64,000 nucleotides of DNA. It comes from Synergistales bacterium. GTDB lineage: Bacteria > Synergistota > Synergistia > Synergistales > Aminobacteriaceae. Both the position numbers and the translations under genes were made by a program. Numbering within the stretch: position 1 is the stretch's first letter; each line of letters begins with the position of its first letter. Where the stretch lies: contig BNVH01000004.1 of assembly GCA_025997955.1 (NCBI GenBank), positions 1 through 64,000 on the forward strand, read 5' to 3'. The notes below the pieces were generated by a model. The model was not told the origin of the DNA, did not search any database, and worked only from the letters and a program-made list of their open reading frames with translations. Below are positions 16,722 through 25,725 of this stretch, piece by piece.

Positions 16722-19700
16722 AATACTTTCTCCTTCCTCCCCAATCTCACCCTCCACACAATATTATAGATCATCGGGATGATATAAAGCGCCAGAACGC
16801 TGCCGCCGAGGAGTCCGCCCGTCATGACGATGGCCATAGGGGCCTTGAGCTGCGAACCCTCGCCCGTAGAGGTCATCATGGGGACAAGGGAGATAAGCGT
16901 AGTCAGAGTAGCCATGAAAATAGGCCGAAAGCGCGTCTTGCAGGCCTCCATTATAGCGCGCCGATAGTGAATACCCCCGCGCCGCCTCATCTCCGCAAAG
17001 TCGAGCAGGACTATCGCGTTGTTGACCGTGATGCCCACCATCATGACTATGCCGAGGAGCGCGAACACCGAGAAGTCGTTGCCCGTCACGAGCATCATGG
17101 GGACTATGCCGACGCCCGACAACGGCAGCGTCGCCATGACGATAATGGCGAACACCCAGGACTCCAAAAGCCCGGCCACCATCAAAAACGTGATGCCCAC
17201 GGCCAAGCCCAACACCGTCCCCATGCGGGCGTAGTTTTCGTTTATGTTGCGTATATCGCCGCCGTAGGTCAGGTGATACCCAGATGGAAGCTCTATGGCG
17301 GCGAGACGGGGCTGGATGTCGTTCATTATCTCGCCCACGGATATTCCGCGCCCCGTGTTGGCGTCTACTGTGACCTTGCGCTGCCTTTCCTCCCTGTTTA
17401 TGGCCGTGGGCCCAGTGCCCGGAGCCACGTCCATGAGGTCGTCGAGCGGCAAAAAGCCGCGCGCGGTTCTGACTGGTACGCCCTCCATTTTTTGGACGTT
17501 CTTCGTCCAGGAGGCGGGGAGCTTCACCAAAATATCGTACTCCTCGCCGAGCTCGCGGTATTTACCAGCCTCGTAGCCCGTGAGGTATCCGTTGACCTCC
17601 GTGGCTATCTCGCCAAACGACAGCCCGAGGCGTCCTATCCGCCGGTAATTCGGGTAAAAGCGAACTTCCTCGCGCCCCATCTTCCAGTCGGACTGCACGT
17701 CCATGACGCCTCGAGACGCGCGCATAATGTTTATGACCTGTTCGGCTATGCGGTTGAGCCCGTCCGTATCGGGGCCGATTATCGAGACTGATATAGGCTT
17801 TCCGCTTCCTCCGCCGCCCATGCTCGACGCCGCCGCGATAGCCACGTCCGCGTCTGGTAGGGGCGCGAAGTGCTCCCGCCACTCGGCCACTATGTCGAAC
17901 ACCGAGGGGCGCGCTTTTTTGTCTTCAATCAAATACACATAGGCGGCGCCCGTGCTTGTGCCGCTCATTCGCCCTCCTCCCACGCGTGTGCGATAAAAGC
18001 GCACATAGGGAAACCGGGAGACGTATTCTTCTATACTCTTGAGCACGTCGTCCGTGTTTTTGAGGGAGGCGGTGCTGGAAAGCTCGACGTCTATATTTAT
18101 GCGGCTCTCGTCCTCGCGCGGCATGAAGTTAAACCCTATGAGGGGAAGCCCCTGAAACGCCGCCCAGCAGGACGCTATCACGGCCAACGTAGCAAGAGCG
18201 GGATGTCTTATGCAGGCTTTACTGAGAGCCACGTGCATGGTTTGAAGCTCGTCAAAAGCCACTTGCCACCAGCCAGTGAGTATACGCGTATAAAGCGGCA
18301 AGCGCTCTTTTTGGCGAAGCTCTCCGGGTATCCTCACCGGCACGGGGCCGCCTAGATAAGCCGCCACCATCGGCGTCAGGGAGAAAGCCGAGTAGAGCGA
18401 TACGACGGTCGTAAACACCACGGTCAACGAAAACTCGTTGAACATCTGCCCCAACATGCCGCCCATGAACGCTATCGGGATGAAGACGCCCAAGTTCGTG
18501 CAGACGCTCGCGAGGACCGCCACGGATATTTCGGCCGCGCCCTTTTCCGACGCGGTAAGGGCGTCGTATCCCATATCGCGGTAGCGGTATATGTTCTCCA
18601 AAACCAAAATAGCGTTGTCGACCAACACGCCGACAGATATGGCGAGACCAACGCTGCTCATCATGTTTATCGTAAAACCGTAAAGATGCTGGACTATAAA
18701 CGTCGCTATAAGGGATGTAGGCAGAGTGAGCACGGCAGCGAGAGTGGCGCCGAAGCGCTGAAGCGACAGATAAAGCACCAAGGACGTCAGGAGCGTGGCC
18801 ATGAGCATGTCCGATATGACGTTGCTTATGGCGTCTCTGATGTATTTGCTGTTGTCGAAGATTACGTTTACGCTCATGCCGCCGGGGAGAGCCGGTTCTA
18901 TCTTCTCAATTTCTTCGTAAACCCGCCGCGCCAGCTCCACGACGTTGGCGTTAGGGCGCGCCACGAGGTCTAATGTCACGGAGGGTTTGCCGTTGAAACG
19001 CGATAGCCTCCGCTCTTCCTCCACTGTGTCCCTTATCTCCGCTATGTCGCCCAGCATGATGTTAGAGCCGTTTGCCAGCGTCAAAGGAATATCGCCAAGC
19101 GCGCTGGGACTTCGCGCCTCGCCTGTGAAGCGAAGGGATATGTCCTTGTCTCCCATGGCTATCTGCCCGGCCGGCTCGTTTCGGTTGGATTTTTTGATGA
19201 GCTCGCCTATTCGCGTGACACTGAGATCGTGAGCCTTCAGGGATAACGGGTCTACTAAGACGTGAATCTCACGGTCGAGGCCGCCTATGACCTCCGCCGT
19301 GGCCATGCCGTAAATCTGCGTCAATCTCTTGGATATGAGGTCATCAGCTATGTCGCGCACCTGAGACGTTGGAAGATCCGACATGATGACCATAGTCATG
19401 AAGGCGCGGGCGTTTATGTCGAATTTTACGATAGATGGGTCGTCGACCCCGTCGGGGAGCGTGATGGCGCGAACCTGAGTGGCTATGTCCATAGCGGCCT
19501 GAGTGTTATCGACGTCGTTCTCGAGCTCTATAACTATCGAGCCGCTGCCGCTCCGAGCGAAACCCCTGATTGTCTTCACGCCCTCGACGCGCGCTACGGC
19601 GTCCTCGAAGGGTTTGACTATGCTCGTCTCGGTCTCGGCCGGCCCCGCGCCGTCGTAGTTGGCGCGAACCATGACCACGGGTATGTCCATCTTGGGCAAA

Positions 19701-19807
19701 AACGCCACGCCCATATTCAAGTATGAATAACTTCCCAAAAGAACCAATATCAAGGTGATGACGGTCGTCAAAACGGGCCGTCTCACCGAAGAGCTTATCA
19801 GCCACAT
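16718..19807 (-). CDS. RND-family multidrug efflux transporter (inner membrane pump)
   Basis: A 1029-residue proton-driven pump of the HAE1/AcrB type. One membrane helix (VLTTVITLILVLLGSYSYL), a large periplasmic loop, six helices, a second loop and five further helices give the 12-helix two-repeat plan. GVLVDNAILVLENIYRYRD contains the Asp of the proton path in helix 4, and GITVNNAIVLLDFAEMRRRGG is the matching helix-10/11 piece. The ETSIVKPFEDAVARVEGV stretch belongs to the porter domain. It lies 12 bp after the adaptor gene, forming a two-part pump. No TolC-like outer membrane gene is within view, so the outer partner must be elsewhere. Export substrate is not predictable. Confidence 0.93.
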   Translation of the reverse strand: MWLISSSVRRPVLTTVITLILVLLGSYSYLNMGVAFLPKMDIPVVMVRANYDGAGPAETETSIVKPFEDAVARVEGVKTIRGFARSGSGSIVIELENDVDNTQAAMDIATQVRAITLPDGVDDPSIVKFDINARAFMTMVIMSDLPTSQVRDIADDLISKRLTQIYGMATAEVIGGLDREIHVLVDPLSLKAHDLSVTRIGELIKKSNRNEPAGQIAMGDKDISLRFTGEARSPSALGDIPLTLANGSNIMLGDIAEIRDTVEEERRLSRFNGKPSVTLDLVARPNANVVELARRVYEEIEKIEPALPGGMSVNVIFDNSKYIRDAISNVISDMLMATLLTSLVLYLSLQRFGATLAAVLTLPTSLIATFIVQHLYGFTINMMSSVGLAISVGVLVDNAILVLENIYRYRDMGYDALTASEKGAAEISVAVLASVCTNLGVFIPIAFMGGMLGQMFNEFSLTVVFTTVVSLYSAFSLTPMVAAYLGGPVPVRIPGELRQKERLPLYTRILTGWWQVAFDELQTMHVALSKACIRHPALATLAVIASCWAAFQGLPLIGFNFMPREDESRINIDVELSSTASLKNTDDVLKSIEEYVSRFPYVRFYRTRVGGGRMSGTSTGAAYVYLIEDKKARPSVFDIVAEWREHFAPLPDADVAIAAASSMGGGGSGKPISVSIIGPDTDGLNRIAEQVINIMRASRGVMDVQSDWKMGREEVRFYPNYRRIGRLGLSFGEIATEVNGYLTGYEAGKYRELGEEYDILVKLPASWTKNVQKMEGVPVRTARGFLPLDDLMDVAPGTGPTAINREERQRKVTVDANTGRGISVGEIMNDIQPRLAAIELPSGYHLTYGGDIRNINENYARMGTVLGLAVGITFLMVAGLLESWVFAIIVMATLPLSGVGIVPMMLVTGNDFSVFALLGIVMMVGITVNNAIVLLDFAEMRRRGGIHYRRAIMEACKTRFRPIFMATLTTLISLVPMMTSTGEGSQLKAPMAIVMTGGLLGGSVLALYIIPMIYNIVWRVRLGRKEKVL

Positions 19808-19819
19808 AAAATTACGCCT

Positions 19820-20926
19820 TTAGCTTTCTTTGACCGGAGTCACAGCTTGCGATCCCGTTTCTTGCTCCTGAACCCAAATATGGGCGCCGTCGTACATGCG
19901 GTCGGCGCCCTTCAGGATTATCTCCTCGCCCGACGCGACGCCGCTCAGGACGTGCGTCAGCCCAAACTCGTTGGTACGCCCCTTTTTGACAATTCTCTCG
20001 ACAGCTATGTCGCCTGAGCGCACGTAGGCTTTCGCCACCCCGTCTACCTCGCGTATGCTTTCGTAGGGAGCCACGACCACGCTCTCGTCGTGCTCAATGC
20101 GGATTTGCGCCTCTACCGACGCGCCGAGGTGCAAGTTTGCGCTTTTTACGTCCAAGATGACGCTGTAAAGCCCAGTCAAGACGTCGGCCATCGGGTCTAC
20201 GCGCTTGACTGTGGCGGGCTCCCACTCGCCGACCGAGCTCAAAAACTTTGCCGGCTCGCCGTTTCTGACTAACTGTATATATCGCGGGGAGAGGTCTATG
20301 GCTATCTCGAAGAGCTTCGGGTCTCCTATGACGTAAAGCGGACGCCCTGTGCTGGCCAAAAGGCCTATCTCCGCGCTTCGCTGCATGACGACGCCGTCTA
20401 TCGGAGAGACGACCTTGTGCCGCGTGAGCTCCGTTTGAAGCTGCTGCAAGGACGCGCCCGCCTCTTTGTACTGAGAGAACACATTTTCGACGTCCTGTCT
20501 GCTCGATCCCCCGGCCTTTTGAAGCTCCTGTGTGCGCTCATATTTCATGGATATTTCGTTGAAACGGGCGCGGGCGGCCTGTACTCGCTCGGACGCCTTT
20601 TGAGAATCAAGAGTGGCCAAAACCTGCCCCTTTTTGACGGTGTCTCCTACCTCCGCGCCAAGGGACGTGACGTACTCAGGCTGAGAGGCGTACACCTCCG
20701 ACAACCCCGATGTTCTGACCGTACCGTAGAGGGGAAGCCAATATTCCCAAGGCGCGCTTGCAATGCGCCGAACTGTGACCGGCATTCCGTTCTGCTCGCG
20801 TATAGCCGATATGCTCACAGCCGCCGCGGGCTTCGGGCGGTTGAATATCCGCCACCCCATAACCCCTACAGCTCCAAGCAACATAACAAGGATAACAAAC
20901 CTTGTCAGAACAGATTTTTTTTTCAT
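19820..20926 (-). CDS. RND efflux periplasmic adaptor (membrane fusion protein)
   Basis: A 368-residue HlyD/AcrA-like adaptor. An N-terminal anchor (RFVILVMLLGAVGVMGWRIF) leads to a lipoyl half-motif (SLGAEVGDTVKKGQVLATLD), a coiled-coil hairpin (about residues 110-165), the second lipoyl half (VVSPIDGVVMQRSAEIG) and beta-barrel domains. Its length fits the family. ATG 20926 follows AGGAGG at a rather long spacing of about 11 bases and 8 bp after the upstream regulator gene. It joins the RND pump encoded next to the outer membrane. Confidence 0.92.
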   Translation of the reverse strand: MKKKSVLTRFVILVMLLGAVGVMGWRIFNRPKPAAAVSISAIREQNGMPVTVRRIASAPWEYWLPLYGTVRTSGLSEVYASQPEYVTSLGAEVGDTVKKGQVLATLDSQKASERVQAARARFNEISMKYERTQELQKAGGSSRQDVENVFSQYKEAGASLQQLQTELTRHKVVSPIDGVVMQRSAEIGLLASTGRPLYVIGDPKLFEIAIDLSPRYIQLVRNGEPAKFLSSVGEWEPATVKRVDPMADVLTGLYSVILDVKSANLHLGASVEAQIRIEHDESVVVAPYESIREVDGVAKAYVRSGDIAVERIVKKGRTNEFGLTHVLSGVASGEEIILKGADRMYDGAHIWVQEQETGSQAVTPVKES

Positions 20927-20934
20927 GAAAATTG

Positions 20935-22221
20935 CTAATCCTCCTTTTGAGCTTCGGCTTTTTTAAGATCTTCCAATCTGTTTTCGGCCTGCTCCTTTAT
21001 TACGGGCAAACCATCTTTGTTTTGTTTGGCCTCGAACAGGAATTTTCGCGCATTGCCGAAATCGCCGGTCTTGAACGCCAAATCGCCTATGGTGAAGCAC
21101 ACTCGCTGAAGCGCCTGCGGCGAGAGCTCTGTCTTGGAATACCCCTCTTTGTAGGCGGAGAGCGCCTTGATATCCGCATAGTTTGTCATCGCCTTGTCGC
21201 CGCAGTCCTCGTAAAGGCGGCTGAGGCGGAGCCATAACACGGCCTCCATCATGTCTTTGTCGGCGTAGGCTACAGCGCTCTTCAAGGCCAAATAATAAGA
21301 AGCGAAAACAGTGAACGTGTCCAAGTCGGGCGCGGAGCCGAGCTTCAAGGGAAGCTTACCTACGTAGGGCTTCAAAGCCTCCTGAGCTTCCGCTTTACGT
21401 TTCACCCGCGCCTTGGAGAAAGTCGGATGAACGGCGCTGAACAGGCATTTCGGACAGACTAAAGTCGTGTAGTACATCGTCTCTATGCCTTTATAGTGAA
21501 CGCGCGAATCAGGATCCTCTCTGAGCTTTATGAGCTTGCTGTCGAGTGGCAGCGGGGCCTTGAACACGTGCTCGCAGACAGGGCATTTTTGCTCGCGCGC
21601 CAATAAAATTTTGAAGTCCTGCTCGGACAGGGGCAAGTTATATTGTCCGTGCCCCTCGGGGAAGAGCGACGCGGCGGAGGCCGGAATAGGCGCGGCCGCA
21701 GGAGCGGCCGGCGCGGGGGTAGGAACGGGCGCGGGGGCTGGAATATGGGCTGCTGGCACGGGGGACGTAGCGGCGACAGGTTTTGCGGTAGGCGCGGACG
21801 GCGCGGCGGCTTGAGCGTTTCCCACTACGCCCACTAACTTCTCGTAGGCTTTACTCGTGGCGTCTAATCTTCCACATATTGTTTTGATAAAGCCGAACAC
21901 CGCAGCGGGTTGGGTCTGGAAAAACTCGGTTACGTTTGCGGAGTTAAGGCGAAGCGCAATAACGTTTTCGACAGCTATTACCGTGGCGGTACGTCCCTGC
22001 TTCAAAAAAAGCGACATCTCACCCACAAATTCCCCGATGGACAAAGCAACGATAAAAAGCTGATTGGCCTGTCCGTAGTTTTTGTAAACACCGGCTGACC
22101 CCTGCAATATAATAAACATATCGTCAGACACCGTGTCTCCTTCTTTTACGATAACCGCGCCATCAGGAAACCTTTTGACGCTCGACATCCTCAAAAGTTC
22201 TTTTACATCTATATTAGCCAT
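20935..22221 (-). CDS. Cyclic nucleotide-binding / DUF2225 fusion protein
   Basis: A 428-residue soluble protein with three parts. Residues 1-130 are a cNMP-binding domain (VIVKEGDTVSDDMFIILQGS, IGEFVGEMSLFLKQGRTATV; this has the GE-(M)-SL and R-(T)A core of the phosphate-binding cassette). Residues about 140-190 are an Ala/Pro-rich linker. The rest matches DUF2225: a four-Cys zinc site (CPVC ... VCPKC), then TPR-like helices. It has no DNA-binding helix-turn-helix, so it is not a CRP-type regulator. As first gene of the minus-strand run ending with the RND pump, it may sense cAMP, c-di-AMP or another nucleotide to affect the membrane module; this is inference. Confidence 0.82.
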   Translation of the reverse strand: MANIDVKELLRMSSVKRFPDGAVIVKEGDTVSDDMFIILQGSAGVYKNYGQANQLFIVALSIGEFVGEMSLFLKQGRTATVIAVENVIALRLNSANVTEFFQTQPAAVFGFIKTICGRLDATSKAYEKLVGVVGNAQAAAPSAPTAKPVAATSPVPAAHIPAPAPVPTPAPAAPAAAPIPASAASLFPEGHGQYNLPLSEQDFKILLAREQKCPVCEHVFKAPLPLDSKLIKLREDPDSRVHYKGIETMYYTTLVCPKCLFSAVHPTFSKARVKRKAEAQEALKPYVGKLPLKLGSAPDLDTFTVFASYYLALKSAVAYADKDMMEAVLWLRLSRLYEDCGDKAMTNYADIKALSAYKEGYSKTELSPQALQRVCFTIGDLAFKTGDFGNARKFLFEAKQNKDGLPVIKEQAENRLEDLKKAEAQKED

Positions 22222-22407
22222 GATTTTCCTCCCGATATTTTAGAGTGCAAATATTTTTTAAGCCTTATTACGCTCGACAAATATACAAAGACGTAAAACA
22301 GTCGCGTATATTCTACACCACAGGCGGTTAAAATAAACATCATAAATCCATATTGCAAGGTAGCTTTATCAATTCTCTGATCCTCTGAATTACTCCTGAG
22401 CCCTTGA

Positions 22408-22435
22408 TTGACAAAACTATCAGATTTGCGATAAG
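22408..22435 (+). promoter_or_regulatory. Possible promoter before ilvD
   Basis: TTGACA (22408-22413), a 16-bp spacer and GATAAG (22430-22435, four of six to TATAAT) lie about 75 bp before the ilvD start. The -10 falls inside a tandem repeat, so a repeat-binding regulator would cover the promoter. Confidence 0.35.
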
Positions 22436-22452
22436 CTGATTTGCGATAAGCT
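22423..22452 (+). repeat. Two perfect tandem 15-mers upstream of ilvD
   Basis: GATTTGCGATAAGCT occurs twice back to back (22423-22437, 22438-22452). It overlaps the candidate -10 and precedes the ilvD start by 60 bp. It could be a regulator site or simple slippage. The remaining intergenic DNA, 22222-22407, shows nothing clear. Confidence 0.6.
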
Positions 22453-22511
22453 AAAAAAATAATTATCTCACTGAAATAAATTAGCTCGTGAGGGAGAGGA
22501 TGAAAAGCAAA

Positions 22512-24176
22512 ATGAAAAGTGACGCTGTAAAAAAGGGTATCAACCGCGCGCCGCACCGCTCTCTGATGTACGCCAATGGGTACGCCGACTGGGAGATAGA
22601 GCGTCCTTGGGTAGGAGTGGCAAACGCTTATAACTCTATCATTCCTGGGCATATTCACCTGAACCGCCTGACTGCGGCGGTGAAGGCCGGCGTCTACGCG
22701 TTCGGCGGCCTGCCGTTGGATTTTCCGTCCATAGGTGTCTGCGACGGCATAGCGATGAACCACGAGGGGATGAAATACTCCCTTCCGAGCCGCGAGCTCA
22801 TAATGGACTCCATTGAGGTGATGACGAAAGCCCACGCCTTTGACGCGCTCGTGTTGGTCACTAACTGCGACAAAATCGTGCCCGGCATGGTTATGGCCGC
22901 GCTGAAGCTGAACATCCCGACTATCGTCATCAGCGGAGGCCCGATGTTGGCGGGGTTAGTCCATACCGGCGGCGTCAGGAGCGACCTTTCAGGGACGTTC
23001 GAGGCGGTAGGTAGGCGCGTCACAGGTGAGATAGACGACTTGGAGCTATCTCGCATTGAGCGCGCCTCCTGCCCCACATGCGGTTCCTGCGCCGGCATGT
23101 TTACGGCCAACACCATGAACTGCGTGGTGGAGGCGCTGGGCTTGGCTCTGCCCGGCAACGGAACGACCCCGGCCGTGTACTCGTCCCGCGACCGGTTGGC
23201 AAAGGACACTGGCCGCGCTATAATGTCATTGGTCGAGCGCGACATCCGCCCGCGCGACATCGTGACAAGCTCCGCCATCGACAACGCGCTCTCCGTCGAT
23301 ATGGCGCTCGGCGGTTCCACCAATACCTGTCTGCACATACCGGCCATAGCCCAGGCCGCCGGGCTGAAGGTCACCTTAGAGCACATAGACGAGGTGAGTA
23401 AACGGACTCCCCACCTTTGCAACATGAGCCCCGGAGGAAAATACTACATCGAAGACCTCTACCGAGCGGGCGGCGTTCAGGCCGTGATGAAGCGCCTGTC
23501 TGAGGCGAAGCTCTTGGATACGTCCGTTCTCACCGTGACGGGAAGCTCCTTGGGCGAGAACCTGAAAAGCGCTCAAATCTCGGACGAGGACGTAATACGT
23601 CCCATAGACAACCCCATCCACAAGGAGGGCGGCATAGCGATTCTGACGGGCAACTTGGCCCCATTGGGCTCTGTCGTCAAACAGGGCGCTGTTTTGCCTG
23701 AAATGATGAAACACAGCGGCCCCGCGCGCGTCTTCAACAGCGAAGAGGAAGCGACGTCCGCTATTATGGAGAAGAAGATAGTCGCGGGCGACGTGGTGGT
23801 CATACGCTACGAGGGTCCCAAGGGCGGCCCAGGTATGAGGGAAAAATTGGGCCCTACATCTTTGCTGGCCGGCATGGGGTTAGATAAAAGCGTGGCCCTC
23901 ATAACCGACGGACGCTTCTCCGGGGCATCGCGCGGAGCCTCTATCGGACATGTCTCCCCTGAGGCGGCTGTCGGCGGCAATATCGCGCTCGTCAAGGAGG
24001 GCGATATAATTGAGATAGATATTCCAAACCGCAAGATAAGCGTAAAGGTTGACGACGCCGAGTTAGAAAAGCGACGCGCGTCTTGGAAGCCAATTGAGAA
24101 ACCTCTTGACAGTTCTTTCCTCGCGCGTTATAGAACATTCGTCACTAGCGGCGCCGAGGGCGCGGTTTTCATTTAG
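22512..24176 (+). CDS. ilvD: Dihydroxy-acid dehydratase
   Basis: This 554-residue Fe-S enzyme removes water from 2,3-dihydroxy-3-methylvalerate or -isovalerate to give the 2-keto acids of isoleucine and valine synthesis. The cluster and metal sites are visible: VCDGIAMNHEGMKYSLPSRE, TNCDKIVPGM and CPTCGSCAGMFTANTMNC. The active-site region (ITDGRFSGASRGASIGHVSPEA) is also intact. I begin at ATG 22512 (MKSDAVKKG), which matches how IlvD proteins begin; GTG 22488 and ATG 22500 are in frame with poorer spacing. No other branched-chain synthesis gene is near, and a TRAP transporter follows 39 bp later, so it is either isolated or recruited for catabolism of a sugar acid, as some IlvD/Edd proteins are. 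Confidence 0.92.
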   Translation: MKSDAVKKGINRAPHRSLMYANGYADWEIERPWVGVANAYNSIIPGHIHLNRLTAAVKAGVYAFGGLPLDFPSIGVCDGIAMNHEGMKYSLPSRELIMDSIEVMTKAHAFDALVLVTNCDKIVPGMVMAALKLNIPTIVISGGPMLAGLVHTGGVRSDLSGTFEAVGRRVTGEIDDLELSRIERASCPTCGSCAGMFTANTMNCVVEALGLALPGNGTTPAVYSSRDRLAKDTGRAIMSLVERDIRPRDIVTSSAIDNALSVDMALGGSTNTCLHIPAIAQAAGLKVTLEHIDEVSKRTPHLCNMSPGGKYYIEDLYRAGGVQAVMKRLSEAKLLDTSVLTVTGSSLGENLKSAQISDEDVIRPIDNPIHKEGGIAILTGNLAPLGSVVKQGAVLPEMMKHSGPARVFNSEEEATSAIMEKKIVAGDVVVIRYEGPKGGPGMREKLGPTSLLAGMGLDKSVALITDGRFSGASRGASIGHVSPEAAVGGNIALVKEGDIIEIDIPNRKISVKVDDAELEKRRASWKPIEKPLDSSFLARYRTFVTSGAEGAVFI

Positions 24177-24215
24177 TATTAGTAGGTTTTTATTATATCT
24201 GGGAGGTGTAGTGTT

Positions 24216-25217
24216 TTGAAGAAGAGTATGAAGAAGAGTTTGAAGTTGTGTTTTGCGTCGTTGTCGGTTTTTGTTTTGTTGTTTGTGGCGCTTTGCGGCT
24301 CGGCGTCGGCCGCTCTTGATCTAAAGTTGGGACATGCCATCAACGAAAAGGACGTTTTTCACGAGGCCGCGCTGAAGTTCAAGGAGATAGTCGAGGAAAA
24401 AACGAAGGGCGAACTCACTGTGACCATCTATCCCAACGCGAAGTTGGGAGACGAGCGCAACCTTCTCGAAAGCCTCAAGATGGGCACGGTCGACATGGGC
24501 ATCGTCACCGGCGGCCCTGTCATCAACTTCCTTCCGTCGTTTGGCGTGCTCGACCTTCCGTTTTTGTTCGGCAGCGCCACTCAGGCATATAAGGTCTTGG
24601 ACGGCCCGGTGGGTCAGGGTTTCTTCGCGGAGATGGAGAAGTTGGGCTGGAAGGGCCTCGCCTATGGCGAGCGCGGGTTCCGCAACCTGACCAACAGCAA
24701 GAAGGCCGTCGCGGCTCCGGACGATTTAAAGGGGCTCAAGATCAGAGTGATGCAAAACCCCATCTACATCGACGCCTTCACGGCCCTCGGCGCCAACGCC
24801 GTGCCTATGGCCTGGACTGAGACGCTGACCGCCCTTCAGCAGGGTACAATCGACGGACAGGAAAACCCGCTGAACGTCATCGTGGCCTACAACATCAACG
24901 AGTCCAACAAGTACCTCTCCGTAACGAGACACTCCTACGCCCCGAACGTCATCATGATGAGCATGAGGACGTGGAACAAGCTCTCAGCCGACCAGCAGAC
25001 AATCGTCTCGGAAGCCGCCAAGGCGGCCGCTCAGCACAACCGGGACATCGACAACAAAATGGAGGCCGACTGGCTGCAGGAGCTGAAAGACAAGGGAATG
25101 CAGGTAGTAGACAACCCCGACTTGGCTCTCTTCCGCGAGGCCGTAAAGAGCGTCTACGAGAAGTACGAGCCTCAGTATGGCAAAGAGCTAATTCAGTCCA
25201 TTCTCGACACAAAATAG
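24216..25217 (+). CDS. TRAP transporter solute-binding protein (DctP family)
   Basis: A 333-residue periplasmic binding protein. Signal peptide (SLSVFVLLFVALCGSASA), then the DctP fold: HAINEKDVFHEAALKFKE, YPNAKLGDERNLLESLK, ERGFRNLTNSKK and DLKGLKIRVMQNPIY, where the Arg binds the substrate carboxylate, followed by QQGTIDGQENPLNVI. It captures an organic acid, usually a C4-dicarboxylate or sugar acid, for the DctQM pair directly downstream. TTG 24216 follows GGGAGGTG by 7 bases. The three TRAP genes form a tight operon after ilvD. Confidence 0.92.
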   Translation: MKKSMKKSLKLCFASLSVFVLLFVALCGSASAALDLKLGHAINEKDVFHEAALKFKEIVEEKTKGELTVTIYPNAKLGDERNLLESLKMGTVDMGIVTGGPVINFLPSFGVLDLPFLFGSATQAYKVLDGPVGQGFFAEMEKLGWKGLAYGERGFRNLTNSKKAVAAPDDLKGLKIRVMQNPIYIDAFTALGANAVPMAWTETLTALQQGTIDGQENPLNVIVAYNINESNKYLSVTRHSYAPNVIMMSMRTWNKLSADQQTIVSEAAKAAAQHNRDIDNKMEADWLQELKDKGMQVVDNPDLALFREAVKSVYEKYEPQYGKELIQSILDTK

Positions 25218-25224
25218 AATTATT

Positions 25225-25725
25225 ATGGAAGAAACTCAAAAAGTCGCCCCGGCCTTGCTGTTGAAGCCCCTAAGTGATCGCGTCAACGGTTTTTGCGAGG
25301 CGGCCCTGTTCGTGACGATAGTCGCCATGACCGTCGTCACGATACTGCAAATAGTATTTCGTATTTGGTTTAGGGCCCTCACTTGGAGCGAAGAACTGAC
25401 GTGCTTTTTGCTCGTCGCGGCGTCTTTCCTCGGCACGGCCGTAGCTTTCAAGCGCGGGGCTCATATAGCGGTCACATTTTTAGCGGACGCCGTCCCCAAG
25501 CCCCTCGCAAAGCTATTGTTAATAGCCGTCGCCTGCGTTGGGGTCGCCTTTTTTGCCGTCGTATCCTGGTACGGCGCAGTCCTGAGCTATCAGGAACGCG
25601 CTCAGACGGCTACGGCCATAGCCATATCCATGGGCTGGATCTACCTTATATTCCCCGTATCGGGTATAATCGTCATCCTTCACCTACTGTCCCGTATCGA
25701 GGAGCTTTTGAAAGGACAAGCGTGA
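25225..25725 (+). CDS. TRAP transporter small permease (DctQ family)
   Basis: 166 residues with four membrane helices, the typical DctQ size. FRIWFRALTWSEELTCFLLV is the conserved Trp-Ser-Glu-Glu segment between helices 1 and 2, and AFKRGAHIAVTFL follows. It bridges the binding protein and the large permease. It starts 7 bp after the DctP stop, and its stop overlaps the DctM start (TGATG). Confidence 0.92.
   Translation: MEETQKVAPALLLKPLSDRVNGFCEAALFVTIVAMTVVTILQIVFRIWFRALTWSEELTCFLLVAASFLGTAVAFKRGAHIAVTFLADAVPKPLAKLLLIAVACVGVAFFAVVSWYGAVLSYQERAQTATAIAISMGWIYLIFPVSGIIVILHLLSRIEELLKGQA

Noticed and set aside
16967..17791. 274-codon plus frame opposite the RND gene
   Set aside because: Shadow of the pump gene; composition rich in His, Arg and Gln and no motif.
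22694..23425. 243-codon frame on minus inside ilvD
   Set aside because: It is the mirror of a highly conserved plus-strand enzyme; no ribosome site and no recognisable family.
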